34,846 bases of DNA from Lingula anatina (taxonomy: Eukaryota; Brachiopoda; Lingulata; Lingulida; Lingulidae). Below, piece by piece: positions 21,373 through 31,389 of this stretch. Below the pieces are notes generated by a model that saw only the letters and a program-made list of their open reading frames with translations, was not told the DNA's origin and ran no database searches. Positions within the stretch are counted from its first letter, which is position 1. Each line of letters opens with the position of its first letter. Where the stretch lies: positions 186,730-221,575 of the forward strand of contig NW_019774670.1 of NCBI RefSeq assembly GCF_001039355.2. Reading direction: 5' to 3'. The position numbers were made by a program, and so were the translations under genes.

Positions 21373-22346
21373 TCATTTTTTCTTCCTCTCCGCCGTGCAT
21401 TTCGGACAGAACCACTTCCCTTTTGGCTTGGTAGTGAGGCCAACGCAGGCAAAATGGAACCATTCTATAGGACACTGAAACAAAAGAAAGAAAACACATT
21501 TATGTCAATATTGATTTGTATTTTGTAGCCAAACCATTCTATAGGACACTGAAACCAAAGTTAGAAAACTCATTTATGTCAATAGCAATTTGTATTTTGC
21601 GGCCAAATCTTGTATCTGTTTTCATAATCTCAAGTATAGTGTATTTATAATAATAAATCAATTTAACTAAACCACAGCAACTAACACTTTTTGTCCATTC
21701 AGTCCTTACTAGATAATTACAGCACATTACTTATCTGCAAGACTGCCAGACACCTGTAAAAACACGAACAGTACTGCTGTAAGCTGAACTGAACTAATTC
21801 AAATTTGTGCAACTTAAAATTTTATGCAGAGTTTACTGTATCTCTTTTCTATTCACACCCTCTCCTTTACCACATTCCTCCCTCTCTCCTTGTCTTCTTT
21901 TCACTTTTATCCTTTCCTATTGCTTCATCTTTACTTCTCTCCTTTTACCTTTTCTCCCTCACACTACCTTTCTCTTTCCTTCTCTCTCCCTCCCTCTCTC
22001 TCTGCCTTTCTCTCTCCCCCTCTCTCTCCAAACTTTTTCTCTCTCTGTCTGTCTTTTGGTCTCTCTCTCTCTCTCTCTCCCTCTATCTCTTTCAGTCACT
22101 CTCTCTTTACCCCCCTTTCTCTGTCTCTCTGCCTGTCTCTTTCTGATTCTCTCTCTCTCTCTCCCCCCCCCTCCCTCTCCTCTACTCACATCAGGGTTAT
22201 CACAGCCAATCATTTCACCATAGGACACTTGGTGGCACAGGCAGTACGTGGGCTCGTTGGGGTCCACAGGCATGTCCAACACGTCAGAGGGGTGTGCAAT
22301 TGACAGCGGCAGGGCAGGTATGGTGTTGGTCATCACCAGCTCAGGT
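21373..22346 (-). CDS. Second copy of ING exons 6 and 7 (PHD finger)
   Basis: Minus-strand exons 22346-22190 (157 nt) and 21474-21373 (102 nt with TGA) encode the same residues as the proximal pair, from PELVMTNT to the terminal ERKKK. Acceptor (TAG and CAG) and donor (GTGAGT) sites are intact, with the same phases (2 into exon 6, 0 between). Spliced to exon 5 they would give an identical or nearly identical PHD finger, so the copies could serve as alternative 3' ends. The proximal pair carries its own stop, so use of this copy needs skipping of both proximal exons. It may instead be an uncollapsed second haplotype: an N at 22707 sits at the junction. Confidence 0.75.
21459..21606 (-). repeat. 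74-bp duplication across the exon-7 acceptor, copy A
   Basis: 21459-21532 is repeated at 21533-21606 with a few changes. The repeated unit holds the polypyrimidine tract, CAG acceptor and first codons (CPIEWF) of the last exon. The upstream duplicate keeps TTTCAG and a CTAAC branch-like motif. Confidence 0.85.
21840..22183. repeat. CT-rich tract in ING intron 6, copy A
   Basis: Long (CTCTC)n and CCCC-rich sequence on the plus strand, hence a GA-rich, G-rich run in the transcript starting directly after the exon-6 donor. Open frames across it are artefacts of composition. Confidence 0.9.
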
Positions 22347-22444
22347 CTAAATTAAATACACAAATGAAAATGTACAGAAACTGTAAACATCATGTAAATT
22401 GTCATCAGAGAACTTCAATCATCATTTATCTCCCCTCCCAAAAA

Positions 22445-22451
22445 ATAATAA

Positions 22452-22486
<35 letters not shown>

Positions 22487-22487
22487 A
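22445..22487. repeat. (AAAT)n microsatellite
   Basis: About ten ATAA units between exon 6 copy A and its upstream intron relic. Absent from copy B. Confidence 0.9.
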
Positions 22488-22489
22488 GC

Positions 22490-22700
22490 TTTCCAAATCT
22501 TGAATTGTACACTCCTGTAGAAATACTTGCAAATACAAAGATTTCAATTTTGGACAGCCAATTTTGAAAATTCTTATAACTGAATAATAAGAAGACTTGA
22601 TGGCCTGATTGATCCCACTATTGATAAAACCTGTATATATGGTCAAATATTGGCTAAATTTTCACATCCATCATAACCTTGTTAAAGATGATGAAAATAA
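22490..22700 (-). repeat. Diverged copy of ING intron 5
   Basis: Collinear with 26345-26530, which lies directly after exon 5 in the transcript direction, at perhaps 70-75 percent identity (shared blocks such as AATCTTGAATTGT and GATTTCAATTTTGG). It shows that the duplicated block reached into intron 5. Confidence 0.65.
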
Positions 22701-22707
22701 AATAGAN

Positions 22708-22815
22708 ATGTTATCGGTAAAAGTGCACGGCGACGGCGACGACGGCGACGACAGCGACGACGGCGACAGACGCAGATGATGGCTATATGTACAGACACAT
22801 CTGTGTCTGTACATA
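22708..22815. mobile_element. Fragment of a repeat element with terminal hairpin
   Basis: Matches 26217-26307: TTATCGGTAAAAGTGCACGG, a (CGACGG)n run, then GATGATGGCTATA and a perfect 12-bp inverted repeat TGTACAGACACA/TGTGTCTGTACA with a 2-bp spacer. It fills the junction between duplication copies A and B and is preceded by an isolated N. Confidence 0.65.
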
Positions 22816-23259
22816 AAAAGAAAACTGTTGAAACTTGAGAATCCAGATAATTTTGGTTACCACAGAACATTGCTCTTGATTGCTACATTATTCAAAAGAA
22901 CTCTTTCTCTGTAATCAATATACATGCATTATCAACATGACTGTTTAAGGTTCCTGTTTCTCATAACTCTTTGTTCCAAAGTGATCGACATCACTTAAAT
23001 CAGTAACTACTATACATGCACTATTGTTAAATGTGTTTGTGAGGGATGGCAAGCATTTAACATCAATCAAAGAAACAGGCAGGAGGCCCCAAGATTTTCA
23101 CATTAACATGTGTTCACAATGTTTAAATCAAACTGCAAAACTGTCTTAACGAGCAATCAAATCAACAAATCACATAGGAACTAACATGATAACATAATCC
23201 CTTATGAAGACGTTAACAAGCATGCTATTTGGACATCCCTAAATCTATATGCTACATTG

Positions 23260-23387
23260 CTATTGGGCAATCCCTTGTGAAGATAAAAGCAAGCATTCTA
23301 TTGGGCAATCCCTTGTGAAGATATAAGCAAGCATTCTATTGGGCAATCCCTTGTGAAGATATAAGCAAGCATTCTATTGGGCAATCA
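23260..23387. repeat. 38-bp minisatellite, copy B
   Basis: Units at 23260, 23298 and 23336 plus a partial unit at 23374, one fewer than copy A. Confidence 0.9.
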
Positions 23388-23987
23388 CTGAGACACTGAC
23401 ACAATATTGATACAAACTGAAATTTTGATCCCACATTTTTGCAGACTCTAAAAGTTGGCAACAGGAAACAAGTTAGTCATTCTTTATGTGAATGCACTGT
23501 CTTGCTGTATTAAAAGTTATCTCTGGGTGAATTCTTAACAAAGATTCAAAGAGTGAAGCAAGTGTCTTCTTACTCCTTCAACTCTGACTAAGCTTAAATA
23601 CTTTTAATGATGCTTAAGTGTGCCCAATGATTTTTTTCATGTGATCATCCAAAATAAATAAATAAATAATAAATAATTAATAAATGCAATTCTAGTGACA
23701 AGTGTGCCGAAATTTCACAAATTTTTCACAGCACCAAAAGTAACGACTCAAAAAGGGCCTCCAAAAATATTCTTGAAGACAGATCCTCATGAATCTGCTC
23801 ACATAATTTCTAGATGATGTTTAGACAGGTTAAATTAGTTGCTAAAAAGGAGTCTATGATACGCTGAGGATGTAAACTGCAGATCTGGTCAAGTGTCACA
23901 GAGTCGGACAGTCCAAGGTGAACTGACCCAAAAGTTTAATATCTTTATCAAATGATGTTTCAGTCAGTGGAGTTCCAATGTGGCATC

Positions 23988-26900
23988 TCATTTTTTCTTC
24001 CTCTCCGCCGTGCATTTCGGACAGAACCACTTCCCTTTTGGCTTGGTAGTGAGGCCAACGCAGGCAAAATGGAACCATTCTATAGGACACTGAAACAAAA
24101 GAAAGAAAACACATTTATGTCAATATTGATTTGTATTTTGTAGCCAAACCATTCTACAGGACACTGAAACCAAAGTTAGAAAACTCATTTATGTCAATAG
24201 CAATTTGTATTTTGCGGCCAAATCTTGTATCTGTTTTCATAATCTCAAGTATAGTGTATTTATAATAATAAATCAATTTAACTAAACCACAGCAACTAAC
24301 ACTTTTTGTCCATTCAGTCCTTACTAGATAATTACAGCACATTACTTATCTGCAAGACTGCCAGACACCTGTAAAAACACGAACAGTACTGCTGTAAGCT
24401 GAACTGAACTAATTCAAATTTGTGCAACTTAAAATTTTATGCAGAGTTTACTGTATCTCTTTTCTTTTCACACCCTCTCCTTTACCAAATTCCTCCCTCT
24501 CTCCTTGTCTTCTTTTCACTTGTATCCTTTCCTATTGCTTTATCTTTACTTCTCTCCTTTTGCCTTTTCTCCCTCACACTACCTTTCTCTTTCCTTCTCT
24601 CTCCCTCCCTCTCTCTCTGCCTTTCTCTCTCCCCCTCTCTCTCCAAACTTTTTCTCTCTCTGCCTGTCTTTTGGTCTCTCTCTCTCTCTATCTATCTCTT
24701 TCAGTCACTCTCTCTTTACCCCCCCCTCTCTCTCACTGCCTGTCTCTTTCTGATTCTCTCTCTCCCCCCCCCCCTCTCCTCTACTCACATCTGGGTTATC
24801 ACAGCCAATCATTTCACCATAGGACACTTGATGACACAGGCAGTACGTGGGCTCGTTGGGGTCCACAGGCATGTCCAACACGTCTGAGGGATGTGCAATC
24901 GACAGCGGCAGGGCAGGTATGGTGTTGGTCATCACCAGCTCAGGTCTGAAATAAATACACAAATGAAAATGTACAGAAACTGTTAACATCATGTAAATTG
25001 TCATCAGAGAACTTCAATCATCATTTAACCCCCTCTCCAAAGAAAAACAAGGCAGCAAAGCTGTCAAATGTACAGACAAAGAACAGAAAATAAAGATGCA
25101 AATAAGTGAAAAATTAAATTTTCACAAAAAACTGTTAAATTGCCACAAAAATTTACCGAACAGACTGCGTTGCCTTTTGAAGCTGTATGTTAGACCCATG
25201 TTTCTTTCCTGTAAGTTTGATAACAGTAAGTGACATGATTTCCCTTACTCTGAAGTGCCAAATAAACGTGCCGGCACGTTTATTTTTTTCCGGAAATTTT
25301 CCACCCGGCACGATCTTATTCTCCCCGGCACGATTAATAATTTTCCACACGGCACGGTTATTTGGAACTGTGCCGGTTGGAAATATTTTTGATCGTTTCG
25401 GAAATGTTGATGATCGTTTCATTTGACAAGTTAATAGTTATTAATGACCTGTCGCAAGCACTACACTCGAACTTGTTTTTAGCGTAAATAAAAGCCAGTG
25501 TTTCTCCAGCATATAAAGAGCGAGGCGCCGCGCTGAAATTTGTCGAAAGCACCGCCTCGCTGGGCTGAATGGAACAAAAAAGTATATTTTCACTCATGCT
25601 AACTGAAATTTATATTTATTTCTAAGCAAATATGGCATTCTATTTACATACTGTACGTAATCCCATGCTTCTGAGCACTTGATTTAGTAGTAACGAAAAT
25701 ACGCATGCGCGTATGCCATCTCCCTGTGAGTGCCTCGTTTTCGCAGTTCTGTGCTTTATTTGAAGTATACGAGACAGAGCGAAACGAGGCAACTGCTCTC
25801 GACAACATTTAGTCACATGTCACAAATACACTTTGTCTGTCACTTCGTCATGTTCCGAAATTAAGACCGCCTGTTGTGTGTTTTTATAGTTTACGTTTAT
25901 TCACTGATAAAAATGGAGAAAATTAAGTGCACTTTGTTGATTTTATAAATTTGGAGAAGATTTTCTACTGATTTACGGGTTAGTTTTGTGAAAGCGGNAA
26001 TTTTCATCAGTTCTGTAAGTTTCAAGTCAAAAGGTAAAATGGTTTTCCACTTATCGTGTTATCGGTGCTGCATATATGCTGAAAACAGTGAAAAAACAGC
26101 ATAAATTCCCTAAAAGTGACCCGATCATGCTGATTTTCGAACTTGACCGGCGTATTATGAACATTTATCAGTTCTGCAAGTTTCAAGTCAAAAGGTAAAA
26201 TGGTTTTCCACTTATCGTGTTATCGGTAAAAGTGCACGGCGACGACGACGGCGACGACAGACGCAGATGATGGCTATATGTACAGACACATCTGTGTCTG
26301 TACATAAAAAATGTGTCAAAGTGACCAAGGCTTTATGTTATGGCTCAAAATCTTGAATTGTTAACATCAGTCAAAATGCATTCAACTACAGAGATTTCAA
26401 TTTTGGATGGCTAATTTTGAAAATTCATATAAGTGAATAACAAGCACTCTTGTTGGCCTTTGATCCCAATAATTAGACTTAATGTTCACATCGTTCATAA
26501 CCTTCTTAGAGATGATGATAAAAATGGCAGAATTAAAAATATATATATATATATGGTATAACATAAAAATATATCACTTACTCTGGCTCTACTGGCTGGT
26601 TCTTCTTTTTCTTCTTTCTAGGAATTTCATCATCAAAATCATCTTTTTGTCCTTTTTTCCTCTTTTTCTCTGATTTGTCACCTTTTTCTAAAATAATAAA
26701 TAAAGAAATCATTAATAATACAAGAAACTTATCACAATATGAATCATTTAAATATATAAAAGTAACATAATTATATAATAGATATGATCCAAGAGTCCAG
26801 AGAGCATATAAAGCATTATACCAAACAAAAACTATAATACTGAAAGACTATAAATTAAGGGGCATTTTCACATATATCATTGGTTACACCCGTCTTTTAC

Positions 26901-29900
26901 ACTTGGGACATAATAAAATATTTTATAAAATAATTTAAAACTTTGAAGTCCAGAATGCCCTTTCAGAAAGAAAATTTGGACTCCATAAACATCATGCAGC
27001 TCATGGACAAACAGCAATGGAAAGAGTGTCAAACGTTAGAAGCTAAACCTCTGCACAGGACTATTTCACATATGATATTTATACCATAATTAGTCAATCT
27101 TTTAATGGGGAAATTTGCGAATTTTACAGACACTGTATTTTTTAAGCCATAATTTCTTAAAATGACAACATTCCAATAGAGTGGTAGCAAAATAATTTAA
27201 AAAAAAAGGCCACTGCATAGTTCTATTCTATACAGTGAAAAAAACCACCAATGCCATATCCATTTTTTTTATCATGATTATACCGTCATGTATCTGAAAA
27301 TTTGATCATTTCAACCTATTGAAAAGACCAAGTAATCACTGTAGTGATTCCAGTGTCCACTACTTTGTACACTTACTTTTCTGCCCAGTGTCTGGCCCTG
27401 GGGTACTCTGACTGCCCCCTCCCACTACTCTGTACACTTACTTTTCTGCCCAGTGTCTGGCCCTGGGGTACTCTGACTGCCCCCATCCACTACTCGGGTA
27501 CTCTGACTGCCCCCATCCACTACTCTGTACACTTACTTTTCTGCCCAGTGTCTGGCCCTGGGGTACTCTGACTGCCCCCATCCACTACTCTGTACACTTA
27601 CTTTTCTGCCCAGTGTCTGGCCCTGGGGTACTCTGACTGCCCCCATCCACTACTCTGTACACTTACTTTTCTGCCCAGTGTCTGGCCCTGGGGTACTCTG
27701 ACTGCCCCCACCCGTCTTGGCGTTTAACGTCTTCTCTTTCAGCTCCGCCTCAAACCTTGCAAGGTCAGAGTCCAGCCGTCGTATATGTTTGTCCACCTGA
27801 AATGTACCACACTCAATGTCCATAGGATAACAGTAAGAACATTATGACTTGTTCTTGTATATCACTGATCTCAGTGTGGTTGCTAATAGACATATTAAAC
27901 ACACAACCTTTTCCATCCCTGTTCTCAAGCCCTTTATATCATAGTTTTAAAATAATCTTTGTCTAGTATCTTATACTTGGCCAAGTGACTGACTATCCTG
28001 AGTGAGAATGGTTCACAGGTGTATCAACACCAAAAGACCTTTGGGCATTTAGCCTGATGATGCTCTTTTAAGAAAAGCCAAATGTAGCCGTTTCACTGCT
28101 ATTTTTGTTCCATCATTGTTTACATTACTATCACTAAAACGTCAGTAAATATAGCAGCCATTGTCTAATACCTTTTTCCTTGAATTCTTTCTCTCTTTTT
28201 CTTCTCTCTCTCACACACACACACTAACACACACATACATTCTCTTGCTCTCTTCTTAGTTGTAGTAAAATCCAAGCTCCATTTTTCTGCTTTAAAATTC
28301 TGATAGCTTCTTGACAACCATTTGTCCTCCATCTCAACAGAATCTCAACAAAATCTCACCATTTCGTACGTCTGCATGGCCAGCTGTACTTTGTCATCTC
28401 CGTATTCTCGGCTCTTCCCAAATAATTTCTTGATATTGTCCATCTGTTTTGTTCGTTTGTCTGATGAATAGTGTTTGACATTTTTCAAATATTCTTCTGA
28501 CATTTTGTCAATGTCTTTTAATACATCTAAAATAAAGAATTAACCACATAATGTTATTACTGTATGGTACACATATTATGAAATTTGTCACTGAAAATGA
28601 TTTTAATTTCATTTATAATTCAAATAACTGTGAGAGCTTTAACTCTCATCTTCATACAGAGTAAATGAAAAAAAAAAAAAATTAAAATCCCTATATTTCA
28701 AGTTGTGCTGCAAGTTGTAAATAAAATTGAAGTCTAAAATCCAGGGCCAAGATTCAGTCTTGCATTCTCCTGTATAATACGTCACAGGTGTTTTGTTGGT
28801 AAATGTATTTTGCATGTGTTCTTCACGTTAATATACCTTGTGATCGTTGATCCAAATCCCGCATTAAGTTGAAATTTCTCTGGAGTTCCATTGGCAGACA
28901 TTCTAGACCTGCAAAAGAAAATCGCAATAATCTTATATAATATCATGACAATTTAAACAGCCTTATAAATAGCATCACAATCACTGAACATCCTTCAATA
29001 ATAGTTCAAGATTTAAAAATATGTCTATCCCAATGCTATCCTTTATGTCATTCAAGATACTAAATATCTTTACCGTTATTCAAGCGTGTCCCACTACAGA
29101 AGGTATCTATACTCTAATGATTTTAACACACTATATTACAATATCATCTGGCCCTATTCTTCTAAGCTAAATTAATTTCTCATCCAGTATTTGTTCATTT
29201 TAAAACCAAAATAAACCACACCTGCTTTGTGATTTAACCAAGTTTGAAATTGATGTATCAAATTTTATTCTTAGCAAAAATAAATAAATAATAAGAGAAA
29301 CAAAAAAAGTTCAAAAGGACTAGCGTTTACTCTCTGCCTGTACGGATTTCAATATGGATCTGTAAGTAAATTTTAAAATATCAAAATGTCATATGGTTTC
29401 AAGAAAAAATAGAAGAGGCCTATAAATTATCTTTATCCTTTTTCAAACATTTTAAATATCTTTTCAATGATTAAGCAAAAATAATAAACTCCAAAAATTA
29501 AAAAGAAATTAAGTAAAAAAAAACAAGCAATTTGTGTAATTTAATCTGTCGATATGATGTCTGCAGAAAGCATGTTTCACGTATAAGAAGCTTATCATCC
29601 AATCTCTCTCCCCCCCCCCCCTTCTTCTGGCCTCTGGGCTTTCAAAAGGTCACCACCATTATCGTTGATTTCAATCAGAACTAGGTCAAGTCAACAATAA
29701 TCGATTGATGCTACTTGGCGCTAATTTCAATTTCCGGGATTTATGTCAAAGATGCCATTAAAGTCGTCGGCGACTGGTCTTCTTCTTTGCCAACAGGTTG
29801 AAATAATCGAACATAATGTTGATATCTAGCTAACAACAACAGACTGGCTGTGATTTTTTGTTTATTTGTGGGGAAAATGGCGCAATTTTTTATCAAGTTT

Positions 29901-30091
29901 AAATCGAGCAATTTTTAGTGGGTTTGTTGGTCTCTCTGACTTTCTTTAGCCTAAGAACAAGAATCCTCACAATCTTCACACACTAAACATTCGATCTACT
30001 AAAAATTCATTTTCAAAATGAAAACATTTGTCGGAAATTAGTTCATAAACCTACTGTCAAGATAGTGCTCCAAATACATTGCGGTCGCCAT
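23988..30091 (-). CDS. ING5: Inhibitor of growth protein, ING4/ING5 type, seven exons
   Basis: Minus-strand coding exons 30091-30055, 28908-28837, 28526-28360, 27796-27667, 26687-26582, 24945-24789 and 24089-23988 join at GT-AG sites in frame into 256 residues (human ING4 and ING5 are about 240-250). The start [12 protein letters not shown] is typical of ING5. Residues 1-105 form the ING dimerisation helices ([16 protein letters not shown]). Residues 136-165 are a Lys-rich nuclear localisation segment. Residues 206-249 are a C4HC3 PHD finger with all eight zinc ligands (Cys 206, 208, 219, 224, His 230, Cys 233, 246, 249). H3K4me3 pocket positions Tyr205, Met216, Asp220 and Trp228 are kept. 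The C-terminal ERKKK fits ING4/5. The protein should tether HBO1- or MOZ-type acetyltransferase complexes to promoters. A single ING4/5 gene is usual in invertebrates, so ING4 against ING5 is not decided. Head to head with NEURL4. Confidence 0.93.
24074..24221 (-). repeat. 74-bp duplication across the exon-7 acceptor, copy B
   Basis: Same arrangement as at 21459-21606, so it predates the duplication of exons 6-7. The upstream acceptor TTTCAG is again intact, with a T-to-C change four codons in. Confidence 0.85.
24455..24782. repeat. CT-rich tract in ING intron 6, copy B
   Basis: Counterpart of 21840-22183, slightly shorter in its CT and C runs. Confidence 0.9.
25240..26307. mobile_element. 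Probable transposable element in ING intron 5
   Basis: This block interrupts intron 5 relative to the related intron sequence at 22440-22700. It contains a 26-bp palindrome (25260-25285), repeated CCGGCACG motifs, a CpG-rich part (25440-25800) with inverted repeats, an internal direct repeat (25999-26060 and 26158-26225) and the hairpin end also found at 22708-22815. No transposase is seen. Limits are approximate and more than one element may be nested. Confidence 0.45.
25260..25285. repeat. 26-bp perfect palindrome
   Basis: AAATAAACGTGCC followed by its exact reverse complement, without spacer. Three further CGGCACG-type motifs follow within 90 bp (about 25314, 25336, 25352) and an inverted GTGCCGG at about 25371. 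Confidence 0.85.
27357..27711 (-). repeat. ING5: 65-bp minisatellite spanning the ING exon-4 splice donor
   Basis: Units start at 27357, 27422, 27487 (shortened to 30 bp), 27517, 27582 and 27647. On the minus strand each full unit contains the last 40 or so bases of exon 4, the donor GTAAGT and about 20 intron bases. The unit at 27647-27711 supplies the real exon end; the other four full donors lie downstream in the intron. Reading past the first donor meets TAG six codons later. Confidence 0.92.
28837..28908 (-). CDS. ING5: ING exon 2
   Basis: Encodes residues 13-36 ([19 protein letters not shown] region), the first part of the ING helical hairpin. Flanked by TTGCAG and GTATAT. Listed separately because the exon is too short to show as an open frame. 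Confidence 0.9.
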
Positions 30092-30342
30092 CTCGTAGTT
30101 TTCAGTCACGTGATCATTTTATCCGTAAAATTTGTAACATGGAAGCCATAAAATACACAAATATATTTCCAATGTTCATCCTGTGTTATTTATTTGCCTG
30201 ACATATATTTTTACACATTGTAACAAAACAAATTGAATACACCATGTTTTTAAAACGGTGAAAAACTCCCCGTTCGCTGTGTTTCTGCAGAGCTGATGGG
30301 CAGATCTCCCAGAAACTCGCAAATTCACGCGGAGTGAAGAAG
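30092..30342. promoter_or_regulatory. Bidirectional promoter between ING and NEURL4
   Basis: Only 251 bp separate the two divergent start codons. The interval has a palindromic E-box TCACGTGA at 30106-30113, 15 bp before the ING start, and no TATA box next to either gene. A 13-codon upstream frame (30296-30337) lies before the NEURL4 start. A TTTCTGCAG at 30282-30290 might be an acceptor of a 5' UTR intron of NEURL4. Confidence 0.65.
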
Positions 30343-31342
30343 ATGTCAGCTAGTTTTCACTCGAGAGCTGGCGCATTCATCACATTAAGTAATAACAACC
30401 GCACAGCTCAGAGAAATCACCCGAATCAAGAGTTTAACAATGGGGTGGTTCTCAGCGTCGAGCCTTTGCGGGACAATCAGCTGTTTGAAGTGAAAATTGA
30501 CCGCAAGGTACGTCACTGAATTATTCACCGATATTTGTTATGATTTCACGCTGTGATTTTAACACCCGGCGAGAACGGAGAAAATGAAAGTTGTGGAATG
30601 TTGGAGATTTCATTTTGTAATTTGGCACATTTTACTATTATTTAACTGAACACGAGCGGGAATTTCTATTCAGAAAATAGGAAGATTTATACTTGATTAT
30701 ATACAACTTAATTTATTGATTTTTTTCTAGTTTCTTTTCTCGACGTGACTTCACTTGTTTATGAGCAATGTAATATCTTAACTACACACAAGACAAAAAG
30801 TTCTAGTCTTTGATTATTCAGAATCTCATTATTCTCCTCTCAACATAGGTTTTTGGCAATTTTTTAATCTTTGTTTACACAAGAAAACTTATCCACTTTA
30901 TTATTTTATAATATATAGCTAATCTTGGAGGAACTCCAGTCGAAATATCTTACTGGGAAAGAACATTTGATTAATCTGCAAATGATGGGAATAATGAAAC
31001 AACATTAAAAGTTATATGGTAGAGATTTAAAGTTTGTTTGTTGACACGAACAATTCAGCTTATAAAATTCAGTATTGTATCAGAATTAATAGTAAAATGA
31101 CATCTGTTTTTCCTTTAAGGTGAATTCATGGAGTGGATCTATAGAAATTGGAGTCACTGCCTCGGACCCGAACCATCTCAATTTCCCGACAAGTGCCACT
31201 GGGTTCCGTGAAAATACGTGGGTGATGTCTGGGAGTTCTATTCTGAAGGACGGTCACTCTCTAATAGAGGAGTATGGAATTGATCTGGACACGCTGGACG
31301 AGGGAGATAAGGTATGGTCATGACTTCTAACTGATAATAGTG

Positions 31343-31389
<47 letters not shown>

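Larger units (their letters stand above)
20149..22440. repeat. Tandem duplication, copy A (ING exons 6-7 and 3' flank)
   Basis: Collinear with 22816-25040 at roughly 97 percent identity by eye, offset 2667 bp at the left end and 2599 at the right. Differences include a 38-bp minisatellite count and CT-tract lengths. Both copies keep intact splice sites and coding sequence. Confidence 0.9.
22816..25040. repeat. Tandem duplication, copy B (ING exons 6-7 and 3' flank)
   Basis: Counterpart of 20149-22440 and proximal to the rest of the gene. It differs by scattered substitutions, short indels and one fewer minisatellite unit. Confidence 0.9.

Noticed and set aside
21281-21499. 72-codon minus-strand frame starting MCFLSF (and 23896-24114)
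   Set aside because: Shadow in another frame of ING exon 7; the real frame gives the PHD finger and the ERKKK stop.
21805-22336. Overlapping Ser/Leu/Phe-rich frames of 113-159 codons and the matching set at 24420-24949
   Set aside because: Products of the CT-rich intron tract; the true coding part there is ING exon 6 on the minus strand.
25358-25597. 79-codon minus-strand frame with a CxxC motif
   Set aside because: Lies inside the putative mobile element in an ING intron, and I recognise no family; CxxC alone is too weak.
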